Source: Ruminococcus sp. UBA4350
Lineage (GTDB): Bacteria > Bacillota > Clostridia > Oscillospirales > Ruminococcaceae
Assembly: GCA_002394125.1 (NCBI GenBank)
Contig: DGSY01000148.1
Span: 4,438 to 11,860, forward strand
Length of the DNA: 7,423 nt
Reading direction: 5' to 3'
Both the position numbers and the translations under genes were made by a program. Each line of letters begins with the position of its first letter. Position 1 is the stretch's first letter. A model generated the notes under the pieces. The model saw only the letters and a list, made by a program, of their open reading frames with translations, ran no database searches and was not told where the DNA came from. Positions 1-5,432 of this stretch are shown one piece after another.

Positions 1-123
1 CGAAGCGGGCGAGAGCCCTCGTCGCGCTCCGCAGAGCGCGAAACTCCCCCAGCGTTCAAGAGCTCGCGGGCCCCAGTGCCTGCGATAGAGGCACCCATTC
101 AAAATAGCATCCGCGAAGCGGAT
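1..123. other. GC-rich cluster of short perfect hairpins, possible dispersed repeat
   Basis: Four perfect inverted repeats follow one another: GGGC-GAGA-GCCC (7-18), TCGCGCTC-CGCA-GAGCGCGA (22-41), GTGCCT/AGGCAC with a 7-base loop (76-94), and ATCCGC-GAA-GCGGAT (109-123). The palindromes GAGCTC (60-65) and GGGCCC (68-73) lie between them. The phrase CGAAGCGG occurs at 1-8 and again at 115-122 as GAAGCGG within the last hairpin. No convincing gene is present. The minus strand is open from an ATG at 98 to the left edge (32 codons), but it has no ribosome binding site and an in-frame stop directly before it. The base composition is clearly richer in GC than 130-480. I infer a structured intergenic repeat or the end of a structured RNA, but I recognise no family. 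Confidence 0.4.
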
Positions 124-179
124 ACCTTATTCATCATACGCAGCCCCATAAATCCCTGTTTGTATTAGCACCACACACC

Positions 180-211
180 AAAAACAGCTTCCCGCTTGTT
201 CGGGAAGCTGT
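180..211 (-). terminator. Intrinsic terminator behind the dockerin remnant
   Basis: An 11-bp perfect stem (184-194 with 201-211) has a 6-base loop. Read on the minus strand it is followed by five T residues (plus-strand A at 180-184). It sits 13 bases after the minus-strand TAA at 225-227, as expected for the natural end of that gene. On the plus strand the stem is followed by ATTTCTAT, so weak two-way function is possible. Confidence 0.8.
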
Positions 212-224
212 ATTTCTATATGCA

Positions 225-348
225 TTATGATGCGAGCAGGGACTCCCATGTAGTCGGCGTGCCGGCGATTGTATTCGCAGTGTAATATAGGAGAATATAC
301 TGCGCATCGCCCAAATATAAATCTGTCGGAGAAACCTCTAAACTCCGG
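225..348 (-). pseudogene. Remnant of a dockerin-protein gene (C-terminal end only)
   Basis: Read on the minus strand, 305 down to 225 continues an aspartate codon at 306-308 and encodes DAQYILLYYTANT, then a GTPTT stretch, then WESLLAS and TAA. The intact dockerin in this window (end at 6815) finishes DAQYILVYFTENT…TWEEILPQ. Both tails are 27 residues from DAQ to the stop, and I count 14 identities. The two DNAs also share GATGCGCAGTATAT. This is the last helix and tail of a type I dockerin. Upstream of DAQ the frame stays open only to a TAA at 351-353, and the expected D-x-D-x-D-G calcium loop is absent (it reads LEVSPTDLYLG), so homology ends near 311. No start codon with a ribosome binding site precedes it. 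A terminator directly follows. I read this as the 3' end of a dockerin gene cut off by deletion or recombination; a recently truncated gene is more likely than a functional micro-protein. Confidence 0.75.
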
Positions 349-380
349 TTTTATGGATAATTCGCTGCCGAAGCAACAGT

Positions 381-410
381 ATCATTTCACATTCCCGTGA
401 AGAATGTCAA
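381..410 (-). promoter_or_regulatory. Possible sigma-A promoter pointing into the dockerin remnant
   Basis: On the minus strand a perfect -35 TTGACA (410-405) is followed after 18 bases by AATGAT (386-381), a 4/6 match to TATAAT. Transcription would start near 374 and run through the remnant to the terminator at 180-211, giving an RNA of roughly 190 bases. The -10 is weak, so this is tentative. Confidence 0.35.
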
Positions 411-523
411 GTCAAAGATTGCTTATGCACAGAAAAAAATTTTTCGCAATATTGTCAGATTTCCGGCTGTATCGCTGATTGTAATATATGAAGGGTACCC
501 TGACAGGGAAAGGAGGCATCCGC
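411..523 (+). other. Leader/upstream region of the sigma-factor gene
   Basis: AT-rich sequence without a gene. I find no good plus-strand sigma-A promoter; TTGTCA at 452-457 lacks a -10 at proper spacing. An imperfect inverted repeat (ATATTGTCAG at 450-459 region versus CTGATTGTAATAT near 475-487) and TGTCAG (453-458) complementary to CTGACA (500-505) lie just before the ribosome binding site AAAGGAGG (509-516). These could form an operator or a leader hairpin, and an autoregulated ECF-type promoter is possible. A DnaA-box-like TTATGCACA is at 423-431. Confidence 0.3.
423..431 (+). promoter_or_regulatory. DnaA-box-like site TTATGCACA
   Basis: It matches the bacterial DnaA-box pattern TTATNCACA exactly. 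The same 12 bases, TTATGCACAGAA, recur at 2665-2676. A single 9-mer proves nothing, so function is uncertain. Confidence 0.25.
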
Positions 524-1069
524 ATGACGGACGAAGCACTTGTCACACTGCTGCGTGAGGAGCCGGAGCGCGGTTTTCCCGTGCTGATCCGGCAGTACGG
601 CGGCTATGTTTATACCATTGTCCGGAACAGGCTCCGAGACTGCGCCGCGCCGGAGGATATCGAGGAAACAGTCAGCGATGTATTTGTGCAGCTGTGGGAA
701 TGGATGCAGACGCATCCGGAGAAAGCGCTGCATCTGCGGGCGATGCTCGCCGTGATCGCGAAGCGCCGCAGCATCAGCCGGTTCCGTGCGCTGACCGGTC
801 AGCCGGCCTGTGAGCCGCTTGACGCGCTGCTGACCGAGCCGCAGGACAATGCGCCTGCGCCGGATGAATCCGTGCAGCTGATCGAATCCGTCCGTGCGCT
901 CGGCGAGCCGGAAAGCGAGATCATTCTGCGGCGGTATTATTTCGGACAGTCCAGCAGGGAGATCGGCGACGCACTCGGCCTCCTGCCGAATACAGTGGAT
1001 CAGAAGCTCTCACGCGCCCTGAAACGGCTGCGTGCGATCTGGAAGGAGGAGCCCAATGTCTATGAATGA
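524..1069 (+). CDS. ECF-type RNA polymerase sigma factor (sigma-70 family)
   Basis: A 181-residue protein that directs core RNA polymerase to a specific promoter set. Region 2 spans about residues 18-86 (FPVLIRQYGGYVYTIV, then EDIEETVSDVFVQLWE, the usual core-binding and -10 part). An acidic, proline-containing linker follows (about 96-116). Region 4 is at about 118-170, with ESEIILRRYYFGQSSREIGDAL and NTVDQKLSRALKRLR forming the helix-turn-helix that reads the -35. The length is typical for ECF sigma factors. I chose the ATG at 524 because AAAGGAGG lies 7 bases ahead; an in-frame ATG at 488 has no such site. The last 14 bases overlap the next gene, a membrane protein, the classic arrangement for a sigma factor and its cognate anti-sigma factor. 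The signal it answers to and its target promoters cannot be read from the sequence. Confidence 0.9.
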   Translation: MTDEALVTLLREEPERGFPVLIRQYGGYVYTIVRNRLRDCAAPEDIEETVSDVFVQLWEWMQTHPEKALHLRAMLAVIAKRRSISRFRALTGQPACEPLDALLTEPQDNAPAPDESVQLIESVRALGEPESEIILRRYYFGQSSREIGDALGLLPNTVDQKLSRALKRLRAIWKEEPNVYE

Positions 1070-2189
1070 TTATTTTGATGATCTGCACGCGGAGGCGCTG
1101 CACGGTGCCGATGCGGATTTGCAGCATATTGCGGAAAACGAACAGCTTTCCGCAGAGCAGTATGACCGGATCACGAAAGCGGCGATGCAGAAGGCGGGCA
1201 TTGCCGCGCAGAAACCGATCCGCCGCAAAAAGCGCGGCAAAATCTTTACGCTGCTGATTGCGGCAGCGGCGGCTGTCGTCCTGCTGGGCGCGGGCGCATC
1301 AGGCTGGATGCTCTATAACCGGCAGCAGGCAAAGCAGTATTTCGGTGAGATCGGCACGGCGAAGCTGGAGGAGCTCGGCCTGACCGAAGCACAGAGCAGC
1401 ACGAACGGCAGAATCCGGGTGGACATCACGGCGGTACTGAATGACGGCAAGCAGATGATCGCGCTGCTGACCTTTACGCCGGAGGAGCCGTCGCAGAAGA
1501 TCAACTGGAATCTCGAAGCGCGCAGCTTCTATGAAGTCGGCTCTGAACCGGGCACATTCACTGCGATCTTGCCGGAGAGCGAATCCCGGCAGGAGATGCG
1601 GGACGGCTCGCTCCGCGTTACGGCGGGGTTCAAGGTTCACGATCCGGCGGCGCAGGAACCGGTCACATTCCGGTACGAAAAGAGTCCGACCGATCTTCCT
1701 ACGGAGGAGGAGATCCGCGAATGCAAGGCATCCGGCGGCAATGTGCAGGATCTGTATTCGGATCCGGCGCTTGTCGGAGAGAGCGATCCGTATTATGATG
1801 TGCTGGCAGACGGGCTGGAATTCACGCTGCCGGTGCAGGCGAATGTGCCGATCATCTGCATGAAGAACAGCAGCGGCGAATCGCTGTATCTTTCCGGCTT
1901 TGAGGCGTATTGGGATAAGCCGGTGCTGCCGCTCGAGTCTCCCTCGGAGCTGACCGTTACCAATTCGGACGGGACGCAGACCGTACTGCATCTGCCGTCG
2001 TTCTCCACGAATGCATGGCATGATGAAAACGGCAAGGGCGGATTTTCGAGCGCGAAGATCTATGCGGAGATCCCGGAGGCGAAATTCAAAATGGGTGATC
2101 CCGCGACCTATAACGGCTTTATTGATGTGTCGCAGATCGTTTCGCTCGACTGGAACGGAACGGTATATACGCCGCAGGCCGTGGAATAA
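1056..2189 (+). CDS. Probable membrane anti-sigma factor, DUF4179-like
   Basis: A 377-residue protein starting MSMNDYFDD. The start at 1056 is favoured by GGAAGGAGG at 1041-1049; a start at 1032 would lack one. Residues 1-55 are a charged, mostly helical cytoplasmic part, suited to binding the sigma factor. A basic stretch (RRKKRGK, 56-62) then precedes one membrane segment (about 63-86, rich in Ala, Val and Leu), giving an N-in topology. Residues 87-377 are an extracytoplasmic domain. The part GRIRVDITAVLNDGKQMIALLTF (118-140) resembles the beginning of DUF4179-type domains found in Firmicute anti-sigma proteins. There is no zinc-binding HxxxCxxC motif. The 14-base overlap with the sigma gene indicates translational coupling. 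Family knowledge suggests that the outer domain senses a signal and releases the sigma factor; here that is inference. I see no carbohydrate-binding or peptidase motif in the ectodomain. Confidence 0.75.
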   Translation: MSMNDYFDDLHAEALHGADADLQHIAENEQLSAEQYDRITKAAMQKAGIAAQKPIRRKKRGKIFTLLIAAAAAVVLLGAGASGWMLYNRQQAKQYFGEIGTAKLEELGLTEAQSSTNGRIRVDITAVLNDGKQMIALLTFTPEEPSQKINWNLEARSFYEVGSEPGTFTAILPESESRQEMRDGSLRVTAGFKVHDPAAQEPVTFRYEKSPTDLPTEEEIRECKASGGNVQDLYSDPALVGESDPYYDVLADGLEFTLPVQANVPIICMKNSSGESLYLSGFEAYWDKPVLPLESPSELTVTNSDGTQTVLHLPSFSTNAWHDENGKGGFSSAKIYAEIPEAKFKMGDPATYNGFIDVSQIVSLDWNGTVYTPQAVE

Positions 2190-2202
2190 GTATTCTGCAA
2201 TC

Positions 2203-2241
2203 AAAAAAACAGCGCCCGAATCCGCATGGGATCCGGGCGCT
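2203..2241 (-). terminator. Intrinsic terminator of the acyl carrier protein gene
   Basis: The hairpin at 2211-2241 pairs AGCGCCCG with CGGGCGCT, continues past one A-C mismatch as ATCC/GGAT, and has a GCATG loop. On the minus strand seven T residues follow (A run at 2203-2209). It lies 6 bases after the acpP stop. On the plus strand the same stem is followed only by TT, so it may also slow or stop transcription from the sigma/anti-sigma pair, which converges here. Confidence 0.85.
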
Positions 2242-2247
2242 TCCGTC

Positions 2248-2481
2248 TTACTCGTTAATATATGCTTCAATGTATTCGACCGCATCGCCGACCGTGCTGA
2301 TCTTGTCAACAGCGTCATCCTCGATTGCGATATCAAATTCCTCGGAGATCGTTTTCATCAGCAGAGTGATGTCCAGCGAGTCTGCCTGAAGATCGTCAAT
2401 GAAATCAGCATCCATTGTGATCTCGTCCTCATCCACATCGAGCTGATCGAGAATGATGTCCTTCAGTCTTTCAAATACCAT
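2248..2481 (-). CDS. acpP: Acyl carrier protein
   Basis: A 77-residue acidic protein, the normal size for ACP. It carries growing acyl chains on a 4'-phosphopantetheine arm during cytoplasmic fatty-acid synthesis. The attachment motif is DSLD with Ser35, in the context DLQADSLDI at the start of helix II. The helix II-III region (LLMKTISEEFDIAIEDDAVDKISTVGDAVEYIE) is typical. The start at 2481 follows GAGAGGAG (2497-2490) by a short spacer. In-frame codons run upstream to 2652 but cross the promoter and are not coding. The gene stands alone with its own promoter and terminator, not inside a fab cluster, so it could be the main ACP or a second one. The gerAC-like gene lies upstream on the same strand without a clear terminator between. 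Confidence 0.93.
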   Translation of the reverse strand: MVFERLKDIILDQLDVDEDEITMDADFIDDLQADSLDITLLMKTISEEFDIAIEDDAVDKISTVGDAVEYIEAYINE

Positions 2482-2556
2482 GTAATCTGCTCCTCTCTGT
2501 ATGTGATAGGTTCTGTGCCCACACGCAGCCAGTTTTCTGCCGGTCACATCGTTTAT

Positions 2557-2585
2557 AGTATATCCGTTTGTCAGAAAAAGGTCAA
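2557..2585 (-). promoter_or_regulatory. Sigma-A promoter of the acyl carrier protein gene
   Basis: On the minus strand, -35 TTGACC (2585-2580), a 17-base spacer and -10 TATACT (2562-2557). These match the sigma-A consensus at 5/6 in each box. The start point should be near 2550, leaving a leader of about 70 bases before the ATG at 2481. Confidence 0.8.
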
Positions 2586-2676
2586 TATCTTTTCGCAAAA
2601 ATCTCTGTAAAAGTTTCATCTGAAAAACGAATCTGTTTTGAGTGAATTGCACAAAACCGCGTATTTATGCACAGAA
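2586..2676. other. Intergenic stretch between gerAC-like gene and acpP promoter
   Basis: AT-rich, with no gene and no convincing terminator hairpin after the gerAC-like stop codon, so readthrough from the spore cluster into acpP is possible. It contains a second DnaA-box-like TTATGCACA (2665-2673), part of the 12-base sequence shared with 423-434. Confidence 0.4.
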
Positions 2677-3585
2677 TTACCGCAAAGGAAGCGCAATACG
2701 GCATTCCGATTCCAGCAGCATTCTGCGCCACTCCGCCTGCGAACAGGACTGCGCAGCAGACAGACCGTCCCGCAGCGCCGCTTCGCGCAGAAAGAGCAGA
2801 TCGGCACCTGCCGCGCAGACTGTCTCACGGAGCGCGGCATCAAGCATCTCCGCAAGACGCTTTTCGGCGGCATCCGTCAGCGGCGGCTCGGTGCGGATCT
2901 CACCGGATACAGTAATCTCCGGCCTGTCCGTCATATGCACAGATATTCTGAGCAAAGCGTGACGGATGCGGAACGCCGTTCCCGCCGCGTCAAACGCAAA
3001 TGTCTCATATCTTCCGCCGAGCAGCGCGAGTCCGCGGCAGGCATCCTCCGACAGCGTCCCGCAGCACTGCCCGTCCGCATAGAGCGCCGCGGTCAGTGCA
3101 TCGCCGCGGCAGGCCGTCAGCGCCGTCACGCCGGAGCCGCCCCAGAGGTCGCCGATAACGGTATCCGCCGTGCGGCAGGGGAGCATTCCGGTCTGCACCG
3201 CTGCTTCGATCTGATCGGGTGCAGGCAGACTGCCGCTGCGCAGCGCATCGCAGGCGTTCCGGTCAACGGCAAGCACCGTGCAGGTCGGCGCAAGATCCTG
3301 CGCCTGCAAATAGGTCTCAGTCACGCCGCAGGGATCGCCGCTGACTGCGAGCATGGTCAGATGACCGGTCGAGATCTCCGCGCCGGCTGCGCGGCCGAGT
3401 GCATCGGTCAGCAGCAGCGGATCCGCCGCCTCTGCCGCGATCAGCGCATCCTCCTGCGAGGTGTGCGCCGCGAAGGAGACCGTTTCGCCGGTATGCACCG
3501 CAAGCAGATCGGGCGAGAGCCGTCTGCGGATATCGGTGCAGCCGGTGAGCAAAAGCGGAATGAACAGCAGCGGGATGATTTTCAT
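2677..3585 (-). CDS. GerAC-like spore germination lipoprotein (Ger(x)C family)
   Basis: A 302-residue protein. Residues 1-16 are a lipoprotein signal peptide ending in the lipobox LLTGC; Cys16 would be lipidated, anchoring the protein to the outer face of the spore inner membrane. The ISTGHLTMLAVSGD stretch (about 71-84) and the following TCTVLAVDRNACDAL region (about 101-115) match the pattern of GerAC proteins, where a GHLK motif is followed by a strand of the form RLNTYVVVA. The family is the C subunit of germinant receptors. At 302 residues it is shorter than the usual ~370-400, and its sequence is Ala-rich and diverged, so the family call rests on position as well as motif. GGAGG (3594-3590) lies 4 bases before the ATG. 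It follows the GerAB-like gene by 14 bases and gpr lies upstream, supporting expression in the forespore. Confidence 0.72.
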   Translation of the reverse strand: MKIIPLLFIPLLLTGCTDIRRRLSPDLLAVHTGETVSFAAHTSQEDALIAAEAADPLLLTDALGRAAGAEISTGHLTMLAVSGDPCGVTETYLQAQDLAPTCTVLAVDRNACDALRSGSLPAPDQIEAAVQTGMLPCRTADTVIGDLWGGSGVTALTACRGDALTAALYADGQCCGTLSEDACRGLALLGGRYETFAFDAAGTAFRIRHALLRISVHMTDRPEITVSGEIRTEPPLTDAAEKRLAEMLDAALRETVCAAGADLLFLREAALRDGLSAAQSCSQAEWRRMLLESECRIALPLR

Positions 3586-3599
3586 ATGACCTCCGGAAA

Positions 3600-4487
3600 T
3601 CAGACGGGCAGCAGCGTGTCAGCGCCGAGTATTGCGCCGGCGCCGAGCAGGAACAGATAGGGCAGAAAGGCGGATGCGAATTTGCGCAGCTTTTTCCGCT
3701 GCGGCGGCATGGCTGTTTGCAGACAGAATGTGATGCTGACAATGCCGCAGCCGAATGCGAGCATCATCCAGAGTCCGTCTGTCCGGACGGCATCGGAAAG
3801 CGGTGTGCGTGCGAGCAGCAGGAAAAACGGATTGCCCGCAAAGCGGAGCAGCCTGCCGTTCTGCATTGCGCCGAACAGCACAAGCGCCGGCAGAAAGATG
3901 CACCGCACGAATGCCCATACAAATGTGCTGTGCTTTGCGGCATCGGGCGCCTGCTTCTGCCGTACCCATAGGAGCAGCGGCAGCTCGCAGGCATAGCGCC
4001 ATTCGCGGCAGAATCCCGCCCAAACGGAATCCGGCGTATGCAGCAGGATGCGCCGCGCCGTCCCGATCCCGCTGACCGGCAGAAGCAGGAAGCCGAGCCC
4101 CGCAATGCAGAGCAGGATCACCGCCGCCCGCGCCGCAGCGCGTTCCTGTAAGGATGCCGTATCGCAGAGCGTCAGCAGCAGCAGGATCACGAATCCGGCG
4201 AAATGTACGAGCCGGAGCTGCCGGTAAAGCCGCAGCAGCAGGCCAGTCAGGAATGCTGCGCAGAATACCGCGTAAATGCGCATGAGGATCTCCCCCGCCC
4301 CGCGGATCGGCAGCCGGATGCGCAGCAGCAGGAGCATCAGCGCGGACTGGATCGCCGCCGCCGCGAGCATCCCCAGCGCATAGGCCGCAGAGTACGGCGC
4401 ATCGCAGCAGAAAAATGCGGTCAGCCGTATCAGGATAATGACCGCCGCACCCTGCACGGCGCTCCAGCCGTTTGATTGATCGTTCAT
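3600..4487 (-). CDS. GerAB-like spore germination permease
   Basis: A 295-residue, strongly hydrophobic protein with about eight or more membrane segments (near residues 12-30, 33-55, 68-88, 95-110, 120-140, 188-208, 238-258, 270-290). GerAB proteins belong to the APC superfamily and act as the membrane B subunit of germinant receptors. The segment RTDGLWMMLAFGCGIVSI (235-252) matches the R-x-D-x-L/W pattern before a late membrane helix in that family. The usual length is about 360, so this one is short. The start at 4487 is chosen because GGAGG (4497-4493) precedes it by 5 bases; an in-frame ATG at 4523 would overlap gpr and lacks such a site. It begins 13 bases after the gpr stop and ends 14 bases before the GerAC-like gene, so the three are very likely one operon. 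No GerAA gene is present. Confidence 0.75.
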   Translation of the reverse strand: MNDQSNGWSAVQGAAVIILIRLTAFFCCDAPYSAAYALGMLAAAAIQSALMLLLLRIRLPIRGAGEILMRIYAVFCAAFLTGLLLRLYRQLRLVHFAGFVILLLLTLCDTASLQERAAARAAVILLCIAGLGFLLLPVSGIGTARRILLHTPDSVWAGFCREWRYACELPLLLWVRQKQAPDAAKHSTFVWAFVRCIFLPALVLFGAMQNGRLLRFAGNPFFLLLARTPLSDAVRTDGLWMMLAFGCGIVSITFCLQTAMPPQRKKLRKFASAFLPYLFLLGAGAILGADTLLPV

Positions 4488-4500
4488 GCGTTCCTCCGGT

Positions 4501-5346
4501 TCAGAGTGCCTCGGCATCCTCATAGCTGAGCTGCGGATGCAGGGCGAGATTCAGGCTCAGTGCGATGAGCCGCGCCGCATGATGCAGCAGCTTGTCGATA
4601 TCCCGCGGCGTGACCATCATATTCGGGAGCTGTTCCGGCTGACCGCCGCCCTGCCGCAGGATCGTATGCAGATCGACGACGGTCGGAACGCCGACCGCGA
4701 TGACCGGAATGCCGAGCGTTTTCCGGCTCAGCTCCGCACGGCGGTTCTGAACGCCGCTGCCCGGCGAGATGCCGGCATCCGAGATCTGGATCGTCGTGCC
4801 GAGCCGCGAGAGATCGGAGCAGGCGAGCGCATCGACCGCGATGATGCAGGCGGGCTCGACCGGTGTGCGCAGTGCCGCGATCAGCTCGGCGGTCTCGATG
4901 CCGGTCTGACCGAGTACGCCGTTTGCGAGGACGCTGACCGGCCGCAGCGCCCGCAGAAAATCGGTATCGGGTTCGTTGTCGGCAAGCTCACGCCGCAGAT
5001 GCCGCGTCGCAAGGATGCGCGCAGCGGTCAGCGGGCCGAGCGCATCGGGCGTGATCTCCGCATTTCCCAGCCCGACGGCCAGCACCGCGCCTTCCGGTAT
5101 GAAGCTGCGCAGCTCATCGGCAAGCTCGGCGGCCTGCGTCCGGAGCTGCGGGACGGCGTGGCGGAGCTGTGCGGTCTCCAGCGTCAGATAGCGCCCCATG
5201 CCCTTGCCGATCGCGGCACCGTGTTCGTCGGAATCTATCTCGATCTCCGTGATCCGGAACGCCGTTCCGCGGTGCCGGATGAAGATGCCCGCCTGCGGGG
5301 AAAGCCCCTCGGTGCGTTCGAGGGCAAGGTCTGTTCTGGTCTGCAT
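4501..5346 (-). CDS. gpr: Germination protease GPR (cleaves small acid-soluble spore proteins)
   Basis: A 281-residue endopeptidase that starts degradation of DNA-protecting small acid-soluble proteins when a spore germinates. Family signatures are plain: RTDLALE at the N-terminus (4-10), VGLGNAEITPDALGP (91-105), GVLGQTGIET (143-152), IIAVDALA (168-175), TIQISDAGISPGSGV (185-199) and VTPRDID near the end. Asp101 and Asp172 fall in the two motifs that hold the conserved aspartates implicated in catalysis in Bacillus GPR. Bacillus GPR is about 370 residues; this compact form looks complete. Only a few residues precede RTDLALE, so the inhibitory propeptide would be about six residues, much shorter than the ~15 in Bacillus; clostridial forms, as I recall, are also short. 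GGAGG lies 5-6 bases before the ATG. It is the first gene of the gpr/gerAB/gerAC-like cluster and is divergent from the LRR-dockerin gene. Confidence 0.93.
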   Translation of the reverse strand: MQTRTDLALERTEGLSPQAGIFIRHRGTAFRITEIEIDSDEHGAAIGKGMGRYLTLETAQLRHAVPQLRTQAAELADELRSFIPEGAVLAVGLGNAEITPDALGPLTAARILATRHLRRELADNEPDTDFLRALRPVSVLANGVLGQTGIETAELIAALRTPVEPACIIAVDALACSDLSRLGTTIQISDAGISPGSGVQNRRAELSRKTLGIPVIAVGVPTVVDLHTILRQGGGQPEQLPNMMVTPRDIDKLLHHAARLIALSLNLALHPQLSYEDAEAL

Positions 5347-5362
5347 GGGAATCCTCCGTTTC

Positions 5363-5391
5363 TTGACAGTGATGTACCTTTGTGATATAAT
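5363..5391 (+). promoter_or_regulatory. Consensus sigma-A promoter of the LRR-dockerin gene
   Basis: TTGACA (5363-5368), exactly 17 bases, then TATAAT (5386-5391): both boxes are perfect. Transcription should begin near 5398, which excludes the TTG at 5391 as a start codon and leaves a leader of about 35 bases. The -35 lies only 17 bases upstream (on the plus strand) of the end of the gpr coding sequence, so polymerase here would cover the gpr ribosome binding site region. Confidence 0.9.
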
Positions 5392-5415
5392 TGAATGAAA
5401 TAAGCAGCGTTATGC
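5386..5415 (-). promoter_or_regulatory. Possible sigma-G-type promoter of gpr
   Basis: On the minus strand GCATA (5415-5411), 18 bases, then AATTATA (5392-5386). This fits the Bacillus sigma-G pattern gnATR-N18-cAtnnTA except for the first, less conserved C. gpr is under sigma-F/sigma-G in Bacillus, so the match is sensible. Its -10 is the reverse strand of the sigma-A -10 at 5386-5391. Short motifs like this arise by chance fairly often. Confidence 0.4.
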
Positions 5416-5432
5416 GCGGAAGGGAGTTTCCT

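Noticed and set aside
1..98. Minus-strand 32-codon frame open at the left edge as a partial gene
   Set aside because: No ribosome binding site, an in-frame stop directly ahead, and the DNA is dominated by hairpins.
264..311. Imperfect long hairpin (GGCGAT/ATCGCC, GCAGT/ACTGC) considered as a riboswitch or small RNA
   Set aside because: It lies wholly within the recognisable dockerin coding remnant, which explains the sequence better than a structured RNA.
488..523. Upstream ATG start for the sigma factor
   Set aside because: The ATG at 524 has AAAGGAGG at proper spacing; the added 12 residues include the ribosome binding site itself.
1299..2336. Minus-strand open frame of 345 codons opposite the anti-sigma gene
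   Set aside because: No ribosome binding site or motifs; it spans the convergent terminator at 2203-2241 and is a shadow caused by GC-rich codon use.
2638..3660. Plus-strand open frame of 340 codons opposite the gerAC-like gene
   Set aside because: It is Arg/Gln-rich low-quality sequence with no ribosome binding site and no family motifs; the opposite strand has a lipoprotein signal, good spacing and operon context.
4486..5385. Plus-strand open frame of 299 codons opposite gpr
   Set aside because: It is the mirror of gpr, whose family motifs are unmistakable on the minus strand; the plus-strand product has Arg/Asp-rich shadow composition.
5391..5432. TTG start 14 codons before the LRR-dockerin ATG
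   Set aside because: The TTG begins with the last T of the -10 box, upstream of the expected transcript start, and would place extra residues before the signal peptide.
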